DNA of 64,000 nucleotides from an uncultured bacterium (GTDB lineage Bacteria; Bacillota; Clostridia; Oscillospirales; Oscillospiraceae): positions 42,739-106,738 of the forward strand of contig CAOKLO010000003.1 of NCBI GenBank assembly GCA_948469375.1, read 5' to 3'. The position numbers were made by a program, and so were the translations under genes. Positions 43,281 to 51,368 of this stretch are shown piece after piece. Position 1 is the first letter of the stretch. Every line of letters starts with the position of its first letter. Below the pieces are notes generated by a model that was not told the DNA's origin, ran no database searches, and saw only the letters and a program-made list of their open reading frames with translations.

Positions 43281-43334
43281 CATACTGATGTCGTGTCCCT
43301 TTTGGTACAATAGGCGCAGAAAGGGGAGATTGCC

Positions 43335-43607
43335 ATGATCGAATCAAGGTGCGGCCTGCTGTGCGCCCAGTGTGCCTACCGGGAGCAGATGAACTGCCCC
43401 GGCTGCGTACATATGGACAAGCCCTTCTGGGGGGACAGCTGCCCGGTAAAAGCCTGCTGCGAGGGCAAAGGGCACCGCCACTGTGGGGAATGCGGGGAAT
43501 TTCCCTGCGGGCTGCTCCATCAGTTTGCCTATGATGAGAAGCAGGGGGACGGCGGCAAACGCATTGAGCAGTGCAGATGCTGGAGCGGGGAGACCTCCGC
43601 AGTCTAA
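43335..43607 (+). CDS. DUF3795 cysteine-rich protein
   Basis: 90 residues with Cys pattern CGLLCAQCAYREQMNCPGC, KACCEGKGHRHCGECGEFPC, typical of DUF3795 (predicted metal-binding, function unknown). AAGGGGAGATTGCC precedes the ATG. Last gene of the XRE-WYL-DUF3795 group; a hairpin terminator follows. Confidence 0.75.
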   Translation: MIESRCGLLCAQCAYREQMNCPGCVHMDKPFWGDSCPVKACCEGKGHRHCGECGEFPCGLLHQFAYDEKQGDGGKRIEQCRCWSGETSAV

Positions 43608-43612
43608 AGGAA

Positions 43613-43650
43613 AAGGCCCGGACCGTCAAAAACTGACGATCCGGGCCCTT
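43613..43650. terminator. bidirectional terminator between convergent units
   Basis: GGCCCGGA and TCCGGGCC arms with an inner GTCA/TGAC pair, flanked by AAAA on the left and TTTT on the right, so it works for both directions. Confidence 0.85.
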
Positions 43651-43655
43651 TTCTG

Positions 43656-45005
43656 TCACCACTTGCTCAAAATTTTGCCGTACATCTGCCGCTTGTCCCG
43701 CTCAAACCGCTGCACCACCAGCGTGACGTGATCCCCGGACTGGAACTCGGAGTCCTCATGCTGGTAGGAGTAGTTGCACATACACACCGTGCCGTCGGGC
43801 AGATTGCAGAACACCCCGCCGCCGTACTTCCCGGCGATCACCGCGTACCGGCGGCTGCCCACGGGATGGCGCTGCTCCGCGCCCTCGAAGGGGTTGGCCT
43901 CCGTCTCCTTCACCGAGATCAGCAAATTCCGCTGGGCGGCGTCATAGCCCTTCACGATGCAGTCCAGCTCATCGCCGGGATGGTACTCCGCCCGAAGATC
44001 GGCGATGGCGGTGTAGCTCAGATCACGCTGGGTGAGATCCACGTCATGGCCGTAGCACTCCGCCAGACAGCGGCGCGGCCCCACCGCCAGCAGGCGGCAC
44101 TTCACCCGGGAACCCTCCCGGCACAGGTCGGGCCGGTGGGCAAAGAAATACCGCTGGGCACGGGATGCCTGCCGCCGGGACGCGATGGCGTAGCCCCCCT
44201 CGCGATCCACCTTGGTGATGATGAAGTCGATGCTGGCGCCCATCATGTTCTGAAGGACGTAGTCCGGGCGGGCCTCCCCCATCCACATCTCGGTGCCGGG
44301 GATGTAAACCGGCACCCGGTAGACCAGCACCATCACGCAGTACATGGTGCGCCGTTCCACCCGGCCGGTCTCCCGGTTTCGCACATTCATGGAGTGGGGA
44401 TCCGCGCCGATGACCGTGCCGGACAGGGCACTGTGGCCGCGGAAGGAGGCATAGATGGAGTTCCACGCCTGCCGTTCCTCCTGGGAAAGCCCCCGATCCA
44501 GCTCGTGGAAGTCCAGGGCGAAGAAGCTCTGGCGCTCCGTCAGGGACGGCACAGGGGGGGCATCCCCGTCCGGCGGCTCCGGGGGCGGGGCATCGTCCCC
44601 GGCCTGGGCAGAAACGGCGCGGGTGGACGGATCATCCTCCGTCGGCTTACCCCCATCGGGCCCCGGTTCCTGCGTGTCCAAAGGCTGCCCATCCCCCGGT
44701 GCGGTGTCGGGCGGCTCCATGGGGGGAGCTTCCTCCGGGCCGCTGTCCGGCGGGCCCGGGGGTGTGGCCGCGTCCACCGCCATCACCTCCTCGGCCTTTC
44801 CATCGCCGTCCCTCGGCAGGTCGGGGACATCGCCGGACACAGCATTGCCCGGTTCCCCAAACTCCGGGGGCGGGCTGCCATCGGGCGCGCCCATGTCCTT
44901 GGGCAGTTCCCCCGGTGGGGCGGTGGCTTCCTCCCCGGCTTGCTCCACCGTCATGGCGGCAGTCTGCTCGGGTTCCTCTGCGGGATTGACTTTCTTTTTA
45001 GGCAT
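43656..45005 (-). CDS. S1-like RNA-binding protein with acidic proline-rich N-terminus
   Basis: 449 residues. Residues 1-130 are low-complexity Pro/Glu/Asp/Gly. The C-terminal half contains S1-type beta-barrel modules: HPGDELDCIVKGYDAAQRNLLISVKE and RRYAVIAGKYGGGVFCNLPDG...FQSGDHVTLVVQRF. The ATG is spaced 8 nt after GGAGG. It lies downstream of the RepA-like and DUF5697-like genes. A possible post-transcriptional regulator on the element; family frequent in Clostridia elements. Confidence 0.65.
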   Translation of the reverse strand: MPKKKVNPAEEPEQTAAMTVEQAGEEATAPPGELPKDMGAPDGSPPPEFGEPGNAVSGDVPDLPRDGDGKAEEVMAVDAATPPGPPDSGPEEAPPMEPPDTAPGDGQPLDTQEPGPDGGKPTEDDPSTRAVSAQAGDDAPPPEPPDGDAPPVPSLTERQSFFALDFHELDRGLSQEERQAWNSIYASFRGHSALSGTVIGADPHSMNVRNRETGRVERRTMYCVMVLVYRVPVYIPGTEMWMGEARPDYVLQNMMGASIDFIITKVDREGGYAIASRRQASRAQRYFFAHRPDLCREGSRVKCRLLAVGPRRCLAECYGHDVDLTQRDLSYTAIADLRAEYHPGDELDCIVKGYDAAQRNLLISVKETEANPFEGAEQRHPVGSRRYAVIAGKYGGGVFCNLPDGTVCMCNYSYQHEDSEFQSGDHVTLVVQRFERDKRQMYGKILSKW

Positions 45006-45031
45006 ACTGATTTCCTCCAAAAATTTATTTT

Positions 45032-45571
45032 TTACGGCCCGTTAGAGCCATAAAAGCGATGTGTCCCGTCCGGCTGACGGGCGGCAAAAAAGTGCTTGGG
45101 CGGCAGCATCAGCCCTTTGGGTGGCTCGCCGCTGTCTGCAATCCAAACGATGCGCTCCGCCTTACCCCGCTCCAGCAGTTCGGCGGGCGCGGCGTCCAGC
45201 GAGGCCACAGTGAAGGGCCGGATCCCATCATCCCCGTAGGCAAAGCACAGCTGCCGGGGCGGCTCCCGGCTGGCGCTGAACTCCTGGGGCTTGCCCCCGG
45301 TGAGCTCGATCATCACGTCAATGGCCTCCAGGCGGCGGGCGTCCGGCTGGGCATTGGACAGCCAAACCAGCCCATCGTCCAGTCGAACATCGGCGGTGCC
45401 CGCACGCAGCTGCCGAAGCATGGCGTCCATGCGGGCCTGGGTGACTTCAAAGCCGTCCTGCTGGAACCGTCCCCGCACCAGGGCATGGAGCTGCCGCCGC
45501 CGGACACAGTTCAGCTTTTTCAGCGTGTCCAGGATAAATTTCTGCTGTATGGACAAAAACATGGCCGTCAC
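45032..45571 (-). CDS. DUF5697-like element protein
   Basis: 179 residues. Opens with a helical winged-helix-like region (FILDTLKKLNCVRRRQLHALVRGRF) and ends FAARQPDGTHRFYGSNGP. Recalled as DUF5697 from Clostridia elements. Start overlaps the stop of the RepA-like gene (ATGA), so the two are coupled. Possibly a DNA-binding partner of the initiator. Confidence 0.6.
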   Translation of the reverse strand: MTAMFLSIQQKFILDTLKKLNCVRRRQLHALVRGRFQQDGFEVTQARMDAMLRQLRAGTADVRLDDGLVWLSNAQPDARRLEAIDVMIELTGGKPQEFSASREPPRQLCFAYGDDGIRPFTVASLDAAPAELLERGKAERIVWIADSGEPPKGLMLPPKHFFAARQPDGTHRFYGSNGP

Positions 45572-46566
45572 CTCCCAGGCGGTTGTCGAAGGCCGTTCAA
45601 ATATGGGTCTACCATCAGGTCACTCTCGCTTTCCGCAATGCAGTTGAAAATCGTGGCCATGGTGTAGGCGGTGGAGTTTTTCACCGGCCTGTCCAGGTTG
45701 GCGTGGAGCTTGGCCTCGGCGGTCTGCAAAATCGTGTAGTCCAGCAGCTTCAGCCTGGCCCGCACCCGGCTTTGAGGGAGCGTAGCGTTGCCCACCCGAA
45801 AGCTGTCCGCGTAAAAAAGCCGCTCAATGGCGTTCTCAAACACCCGGGCGGTTTCGCTGGAGAAACACTGGAGCTCACAGGCGTCCAAAATGCCCGTGAG
45901 CTCCGCTTCCCCGTCCGTCGGCCCGTCCCCGCGCGGGACAGACGGACTGACATCAGGTTGACTGGGGTAAGTATGACTAAGATCTTTATAACTTGGCCGC
46001 ACTTTCTGCGGTTCTGAAACCTCGGCATTTGCGGTTCTTGAGCCGCAGCTTTCGCGGTTCTTGCCGCCCATATCCTGCGGTTCTTGGGAGGACGTGGGAA
46101 AGTCCGGGCCGTCAAGAACCTCGGAATCGGCGGTTCTTGAGGCACCGCCAGCCGGGTCTACAAAGGGGGCGCTGGTGTAGTCCGGGTCGTCCTGAGGATC
46201 CACGGTAGCCAGGTAAATTTGGTTGGCATCGCCCCGGCCGCACCGCTTCTCCCAGATCAGGTTCAGCTCCTTCAGTGTGCGGAAGGCCGCCGTCACCCGC
46301 TGCTCACACACCCGCAGCTCCCGCGCCAACTCCTTCCGGGGGAAGATGACGAACACCTCCCCGAAATCATTCACCCAGCCGTTCCTGCGGGAGAGCTGGA
46401 AGCGGTTGAGTAAAAAGGTGTAGGCCACCTTGGCGTCCAAACTCATGTCGGCATAGCGCGGATCGGAAAACAACCAGCGGGGCATCTGCATATGGTAAAT
46501 ACTTTGCACGTCCGTCTGCCGCATCAGCGGGAAGGACGGGCGCTCTTTCATGGTCGCGGCCCTCAT
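45568..46566 (-). CDS. RepA_N-type replication initiator
   Basis: 332 residues. The N-terminal domain MPRWLFSDPRYADMSLDAKV, AYTFLLNRFQLSRRNGWVND, FVIFPRKELARELRVCEQRVT and LKELNLIWEKRCG is the RepA N-terminal winged-helix domain of Gram-positive plasmid initiators. The C-terminal part is variable, with a helical end. GGAGGTATTTTC precedes the ATG. Suggests plasmid-like replication of the element. The gene diverges from the toxin-antitoxin pair. Confidence 0.85.
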   Translation of the reverse strand: MRAATMKERPSFPLMRQTDVQSIYHMQMPRWLFSDPRYADMSLDAKVAYTFLLNRFQLSRRNGWVNDFGEVFVIFPRKELARELRVCEQRVTAAFRTLKELNLIWEKRCGRGDANQIYLATVDPQDDPDYTSAPFVDPAGGASRTADSEVLDGPDFPTSSQEPQDMGGKNRESCGSRTANAEVSEPQKVRPSYKDLSHTYPSQPDVSPSVPRGDGPTDGEAELTGILDACELQCFSSETARVFENAIERLFYADSFRVGNATLPQSRVRARLKLLDYTILQTAEAKLHANLDRPVKNSTAYTMATIFNCIAESESDLMVDPYLNGLRQPPGR

Positions 46567-46599
46567 GAAAATACCTCCATTCGGCGGGCCAACTGGCCC

Positions 46600-46628
46600 T
46601 TGATATTTTGATAAAATTCTGATAAAAT
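46600..46628 (+). promoter_or_regulatory. promoter of the Phd/RelE pair
   Basis: TTGATA, 17-bp spacer, TAAAAT, followed by AAAGGAGGGG before the ATG. Direct repeats of TGATAAAAT here could be the antitoxin's operator. Confidence 0.75.
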
Positions 46629-46653
46629 AAAGGCAGTAAAAGGAGGGGTTCTT

Positions 46654-46926
46654 ATGATGCACATTCGTCCTGTCTCAGATTTGAGAAACAAGTTTCCCGA
46701 AATTGAACAGACAGTATTGAAGAACGGGGAACCCGTTTACTTGACAAAAAACGGCTACGGTTCCATGGTGCTTCTCAGTTTGGAACAGTACGCCGCGCTG
46801 ACTGATGATGTGGAACTGGCGTTGGATGAGGCGGATAAGGCGGCGGAGCTTTCCGACGCACGCTATACCGGCCAGGAAGTATTCAGCCGGATAAGGGGGC
46901 GTATCCGTGAACGGAAGGCGCTATAA
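46654..46926 (+). CDS. Phd/YefM-family antitoxin
   Basis: 90 residues. MHIRPVSDLRNKFPEIEQTV and GEPVYLTKNGYGSMVLLSLEQY are the DNA-binding Phd/YefM fold; the C-terminal helix (ELSDARYTGQEVFSRI) would wrap the toxin. Overlaps the toxin gene by 20 bp. Likely autoregulated and an element stabiliser. Confidence 0.9.
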   Translation: MMHIRPVSDLRNKFPEIEQTVLKNGEPVYLTKNGYGSMVLLSLEQYAALTDDVELALDEADKAAELSDARYTGQEVFSRIRGRIRERKAL

Positions 46927-47221
46927 GCTGAATATTCTCCCCCTGTTTGAGGATGACTTGAATGAGATCGTGGATTATATCACCTATCGTTTGAGGAATC
47001 CCCTGGCTGCGGAACACCTGGTGGACGAGGTGGAAAGGGCCATTGAGGATCGGCTGGACTGTGCGGAATCCTTTGAACCGTACCGCTCCAGCCGTGAGCG
47101 CAAATGCCCCTATTACCGCATCCAGGTCAAGAATTTCTCCATCTTTTACGTGGTGATCGGCAATACCATGGAAGTGCGCCGCATGATTTACAGCCGGCGC
47201 AATTTGAAAGATCTGATTTGA
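46907..47221 (+). CDS. RelE/ParE-superfamily toxin
   Basis: 104 residues from a GTG start. YKLNILPLFEDDLNEIVDYI, NPLAAEHLVDEVERAIEDRL, PYYRIQVKNFSIFYVVIGNTMEVRRMIYSRRN (in adjoining parts) is the RelE/ParE fold. The Tyr/Arg-rich end would fit an mRNA interferase, but ParE-like gyrase poisoning cannot be excluded. Confidence 0.9.
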   Translation: MNGRRYKLNILPLFEDDLNEIVDYITYRLRNPLAAEHLVDEVERAIEDRLDCAESFEPYRSSRERKCPYYRIQVKNFSIFYVVIGNTMEVRRMIYSRRNLKDLI

Positions 47222-47226
47222 AGCGG

Positions 47227-47253
47227 CCCGCCGGGGTTTACCTCCCCGGCGGG
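47227..47253. terminator. hairpin at the toxin/VirD4 convergent ends
   Basis: CCCGCCGGGG / CCCCGGCGGG perfect 10-bp stem followed by ATTTCTT. Overlaps the last codons of the VirD4 gene. Confidence 0.6.
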
Positions 47254-49319
47254 ATTTCTTCGTCCTCAACATCCCCGCCCACTACGCCGTCAGGCCCCAG
47301 CTCCACCATACCCAGGCCCTGGCCTTGGTCGGTGAACTGATATTCCACACCCTGGGACGGGTTGGGCCCATCCTCCGGATCCGGCTGCTTTGGCGGCGCG
47401 GGCGGCTCCTGTCCGGGTACATCCGGCGGGACCGCCTTTTTTGACGCTTTGACCTGCTCCTGTTCCTCCCGCAATCTCCACTCCGGCGTGTAGTCTGCCA
47501 CCCGGCAGGACTTCAACTCACTGTACCCCGGCAGCTCCTCCGGCGACAGCTTATAAAGCAGCGCGGGCTTCCTGCCCTGGAACAGGGCGATACACTGGCG
47601 GCGATCCAGACGTAATATTTCATCCGGCTGCATCAGCTCCCGCTGGGTGTTGCTGCGGGTCTGGGAATAGGGCCGGGTGTTGCCGTAGACGAAGCCGTAG
47701 AGCGGCGGCTGGGGCTTGGATTGGCTGGTGAGGGAAATGGTCACCTTGCCGCACTTTTTGGAGATGTAGTCCGCCGAGGTCCAGTCGTTGCACCCCATGT
47801 AAAGTGTCTGATCGAAGGTGGCCAGTTGGTTCTCCCACTCCTTGCCGGGGTACTTTTCCTGCCACTGGGACAGGCTCTGCACCACTACCTGGCAGCTCAT
47901 GTTGAAGCCACGAATGCTGTTCAGCGCGTCGGCGATGCCGTCCATGTAACCGATGTTGCAGTATTCGTCCAGACAGAAGTTTACCAGCACCGGCAGGCGG
48001 CCGCCCTTCCCCTCCAGCCGGGCGTAGTCAGACAGCCGGGGCAGGGCCAAGGAGAAAAACAGGGAGCTGAGGAAGCGGTAGGCGCTGTCCTGGGCGGAGA
48101 TGATAACAAAATAGGCGCAGGGCTTCTGCCCCGGCAGCAGCAGATCCACATCGTGGTTCCGGGTGATGGCGTCCACCAGCTTGTTTTGGAAGATGGCCAG
48201 ACGGTTGCCCAGGCCGATGGCGATGCTCCCCCACAGGTTTTCCTTGGCCTTGAGAAACAGACCGTGGTGGCCCTTGGCCGGATGATCCGGGGGAAGCTGG
48301 GCCAGGGTGCGGTTGATGTCCTGGATACTCTGATGGGCCAGCATTTGGTACACATCTCCCAGCCCCCGCTTTTCGATGGGGAGCAGATTACCTTTGCTGT
48401 CCTTCAGGTTCACCACATAATGGATCAGCGCCATGAGCAGGTTCAGCTCCGCGCGGCTCCAGAAGTCGTCCGCCTCCCGTGGGCCGGAGGTGTTCTGGAT
48501 GATGGTGTTGGCCACCGTCTGGGCCAGCTGAGGCTCCTTGTCCAGCCCATACAGGCAGTTCCAGCCATCGGAGTGGGCCATATCCAGAAAATTCACCGCC
48601 TTGACGTAGTGGCCGTGCTCCTTGAAGTAGGGGGACAGCTTTTCAAAAAGCTCGCCCTTGGGATCTGTTATGTAAACTGATTCTCTGCGCTGGGCACAGC
48701 CCATCAAAAACGGGATGATGAAGCCACGGGATTTCCCGCTGCCGGGAGCGCCGATGCACAGCAGATTGTTGTTGTCCCCCGGCACCATGCGGTGGGCGGC
48801 ATAGAGGGCGTACTTGTCCGGGTCATCCGGGCGCTTTTTGTACTTGCCCAGCATCATGCCCTTTACCTCAGCCACACTCCCCACCTCCAGAAACTCCCCC
48901 ATCTCCTTCCGGGTCAGGAAGCCAGAGGAACCATGGGTGCCGTCGGGCAGGATGTCGAAGCCCCGGCTGTCCCGGGTGGCCTTGTAGCCGGAAAACCACT
49001 TGTACCCCGTCCCAGTGAACAGACATACCAGCAGGGCAATGACGGCGGTGGCCCCCAGGCCGAAGGGCGTGAACAGCACAAACCAGTTGCGGAAGGGGTT
49101 GAACACCCAGATGCTCTCCACCACTTCATCCCCCGCCTTGTGGAAGGTTGAGGCGATGCCAAGTCGGATGGAGTTCAGCAGCATTCCATAGAGATACCAG
49201 CCTGCCAGCCCTGCGGCGGCGTAGAATGGCAGCTTCTTTTTATGGCGCTCATACCAGGGGCCGATTTGGGGTTCAAGGCGATCTTCCAGTTTTTCGATGA
49301 GCTTGGATAAGCGGGGCAT
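47238..49319 (-). CDS. VirD4/TraG-type coupling protein
   Basis: 693 residues. Links DNA substrate to the mating channel. N-terminal amphipathic helix, two transmembrane helices (about 30-55 and 85-110), Walker A GAPGSGKSRGF, the TraG pattern SVYITDPKGELFEKLSPYF, Walker B-like VLVNFCLDEYCNIGYMDGIADAL, and QVVVQSLSQWQEKYPG. The tail is Pro/Asp/Glu-rich. The start is the ATG 9 nt after AAAGGAG, overlapping the upstream gene by 47 bp. Confidence 0.93.
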   Translation of the reverse strand: MPRLSKLIEKLEDRLEPQIGPWYERHKKKLPFYAAAGLAGWYLYGMLLNSIRLGIASTFHKAGDEVVESIWVFNPFRNWFVLFTPFGLGATAVIALLVCLFTGTGYKWFSGYKATRDSRGFDILPDGTHGSSGFLTRKEMGEFLEVGSVAEVKGMMLGKYKKRPDDPDKYALYAAHRMVPGDNNNLLCIGAPGSGKSRGFIIPFLMGCAQRRESVYITDPKGELFEKLSPYFKEHGHYVKAVNFLDMAHSDGWNCLYGLDKEPQLAQTVANTIIQNTSGPREADDFWSRAELNLLMALIHYVVNLKDSKGNLLPIEKRGLGDVYQMLAHQSIQDINRTLAQLPPDHPAKGHHGLFLKAKENLWGSIAIGLGNRLAIFQNKLVDAITRNHDVDLLLPGQKPCAYFVIISAQDSAYRFLSSLFFSLALPRLSDYARLEGKGGRLPVLVNFCLDEYCNIGYMDGIADALNSIRGFNMSCQVVVQSLSQWQEKYPGKEWENQLATFDQTLYMGCNDWTSADYISKKCGKVTISLTSQSKPQPPLYGFVYGNTRPYSQTRSNTQRELMQPDEILRLDRRQCIALFQGRKPALLYKLSPEELPGYSELKSCRVADYTPEWRLREEQEQVKASKKAVPPDVPGQEPPAPPKQPDPEDGPNPSQGVEYQFTDQGQGLGMVELGPDGVVGGDVEDEEIPPGR

Positions 49320-50394
49320 CCGCCACATCTCCTTTCGAGGTTGTGAATTGGGTGCGCGGGGGAACATAGGGCGAGGGCTTTCTACCGGTGACGGCGGAGA
49401 TCGCCTCGGGGGTGAGTACAAACACCCGTGCCAGATTTTTGTCCCGGCAGCGGGGGAACAGCACCTGCTCCGCCTGCCCCTCCAGAGCGGCCATGGCGAT
49501 CTGGGGGAAGCCCTGGCTTCTGGCTGTGCGGATGGCTGCGTTGATCCGGCGCAGATCCATATCCGCCGCCAAGACGAAGGGCACACCCTGGAACATGGCG
49601 TCCCACTCGGGCACGTCATCAGGGGGCGGGCGGTACTGGCCTTTCAGCGCCGCCTGGGTGAGCTTCCTGCGGTAGTCCGGCACGGCCATGATCTGGAGCT
49701 GCACCGCTCCGGTGGCGTCGCAGGACAGCAGATGGACGGGGAGCTGAAGGCAGCGGTACGCGCCGCTGTAGGTGAGCAGTTTGGTGTCCTTCCGCTCCAT
49801 GGGGCGGTCCAGCTCGCTGAGGACGCTCTTGTAACTGTCCCCAGCAAACATAAAAGCGCGGTTCATGTCTCGGAACCGGGCGGTTTGGTTGGAGAACGCC
49901 GCCAGCTCATCCATCAGCGCCAGCTTGCCGATGCCGGGGCAGACGTAGTGCATGGCGTACAGACTGTCCCCCAAGCGGGCCAGGGCGGCCACCCGGGTGC
50001 TGCCCCAGGGGTTGGAGCCACGGCTCCGGGCAATGGTCGGAAGAAACAAAGAAGCGGCACTGTCCAACTCCTCCGGCCCGAGGGTGAAGGGATCGACCCC
50101 GCCGTGGTAGGCGGTCACCACCAGCCGAGACACCCGGACACGCCGCTCGATCAGCGGCGGATGGTAGGCCCGGGTGGTCTGGGGAACCGCGCCGTCCAGC
50201 AGATGTTCCAGAAGGAGCTGCCCCTTGCTGGTGAGCAGCAGCGCCCCGCTCTTTTCGTGCCGCCGGATGAGGCCCAGGCCCATGAGGTTTTTCCGCTCGG
50301 CATCTGAGGCGATCCCCCTCAAGTCCCTGGGTTGGATGAACTGGCACCAACACAGCAGCTTCAAAATGTCAACGTCCCGATGGCTGAAAATCAC
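49273..50394 (-). CDS. winged-helix-containing conjugation-region protein
   Basis: 373 residues from a GTG preceded by GGAGGGAGG. The first 80 residues (HRDVDILKLLCWCQFIQPRDL, RKNLMGLGLIRRHEKSGALL, LTSKGQLLLEHLL) look like a winged helix of replication-relaxation or MarR-like type. The rest is mixed alpha/beta with VLAADMDLRRINAAIRTARSQGF. No nuclease motif recognised. Adjacent to VirD4, so possibly an accessory DNA-binding factor for transfer. Confidence 0.55.
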   Translation of the reverse strand: MIFSHRDVDILKLLCWCQFIQPRDLRGIASDAERKNLMGLGLIRRHEKSGALLLTSKGQLLLEHLLDGAVPQTTRAYHPPLIERRVRVSRLVVTAYHGGVDPFTLGPEELDSAASLFLPTIARSRGSNPWGSTRVAALARLGDSLYAMHYVCPGIGKLALMDELAAFSNQTARFRDMNRAFMFAGDSYKSVLSELDRPMERKDTKLLTYSGAYRCLQLPVHLLSCDATGAVQLQIMAVPDYRRKLTQAALKGQYRPPPDDVPEWDAMFQGVPFVLAADMDLRRINAAIRTARSQGFPQIAMAALEGQAEQVLFPRCRDKNLARVFVLTPEAISAVTGRKPSPYVPPRTQFTTSKGDVADAPLIQAHRKTGRSP

Positions 50395-50439
50395 GCATAC
50401 CGCGCCTCCCTCCATATTCCTGCGTGCGCCGAAAACGCC

Positions 50440-50670
50440 CTTGCGCCGGTATCGGCGCAAGAACTTTTTCGGCGCTTTCCCAAGCCTCCTATGGGGAGCC
50501 AATCTGATGGCTCCCCATAGAAGTCAGCTTTTTTCGCTTACCGCGTTTTTGCCGCCGCCCCGAAAGCCTTTGTTTTCAGCGGCTTGGAGCGGCGGACACC
50601 CATCAGATTTTTACAAACCCGCCAACCGGTCGAAAATGGCCCAAACTGAACCAAAACCTGATGGGTGTCC
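50440..50670. other. non-coding segment with three inverted repeats
   Basis: CTTGCGCC/GGCGCAAG (50440-50461), a perfect 13-bp hairpin CTATGGGGAGCCA/TGGCTCCCCATAG (50489-50520), and a spaced 13-bp pair GGACACCCATCAG (50594-50606) / CTGATGGGTGTCC (50658-50670). About 300 bp here have no gene. Location between VirB4-side and VirD4-side genes makes a transfer origin or leader-RNA role possible. Confidence 0.5.
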
Positions 50671-50690
50671 CGGTCACTTTTTAGGGCACT

Positions 50691-51368
50691 TCAGCTCCAG
50701 CCTCCATTGTAAAAATGCTTCACCTCGTAGTCCCCGGAGTGGAACGCGAAGAAGTCCGCCGCGTCGGACAGATCCAACAGGGTGATGTGACACACGTCCA
50801 ACTCGCTACGCCCGGACAGCAGCGCCAGGCCCAGGGTGTGCTGGTCGTCGTCCGGGATGAGCCTGCCCTTGATGGCGTTGCTCACCGCCTTCCACCCCTT
50901 GTTGTCCTGGTCGAAAATGTGGCGGCCCTTGGCGCTGGTGAACTCGTCGATCACCAGCAGCGCCCGGTTGAAAAAGGGCAGCTTGCAGCCCTGCGCCTCG
51001 TAGTCGTCCAGCAGGCGGCGGATGGTGTCGCTGAGCCACTCCGGGGGCTGGAACCGGCAGTGGGGCAGCAGGGTGTTCAGCGTGATGTGGAGCCAGTTAT
51101 ACCCCAGCAGCTCCACCGACCCGGCAATCTCCATGGGCGGGAGGACGGGCCGGGAGCCGTAGCCCCCGGTGCCTGTGCTGTACCGCTCACACAGCTTCCG
51201 AACCTCCAGCGCCGCGCTCTCAAACTGCGCCGCCGTCTGCTCCAACGCCTTTTGGAGCTTGTCCGGGTCTGGTGTTCCGCCGTCCGCCAGCGCGGCCAGC
51301 ACCCCTGTTTGGCAAAAGGCGTTGTTGGCCAGCTTCTGGAGGTGGGCGGCATCCTGCCGAAAACTCAT
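50691..51368 (-). CDS. DUF6100-like element protein
   Basis: 225 residues. Helical N-terminus (DAAHLQKLANNAFCQTGVLAAL), then GSVELLGYNWLHITLNTLLPHCRF and ALLVIDEFTSAKG. Recalled as a DUF6100-type protein near VirB4 in Clostridia elements. Its ATG overlaps the VirB4 stop. Unknown function, probably transfer-related. Confidence 0.6.
   Translation of the reverse strand: MSFRQDAAHLQKLANNAFCQTGVLAALADGGTPDPDKLQKALEQTAAQFESAALEVRKLCERYSTGTGGYGSRPVLPPMEIAGSVELLGYNWLHITLNTLLPHCRFQPPEWLSDTIRRLLDDYEAQGCKLPFFNRALLVIDEFTSAKGRHIFDQDNKGWKAVSNAIKGRLIPDDDQHTLGLALLSGRSELDVCHITLLDLSDAADFFAFHSGDYEVKHFYNGGWS

Noticed and set aside
50174-50785. 203-codon plus-strand frame across the inverted-repeat cluster
   Set aside because: No ribosome site, composition unlike protein, interrupted structure of perfect hairpins.
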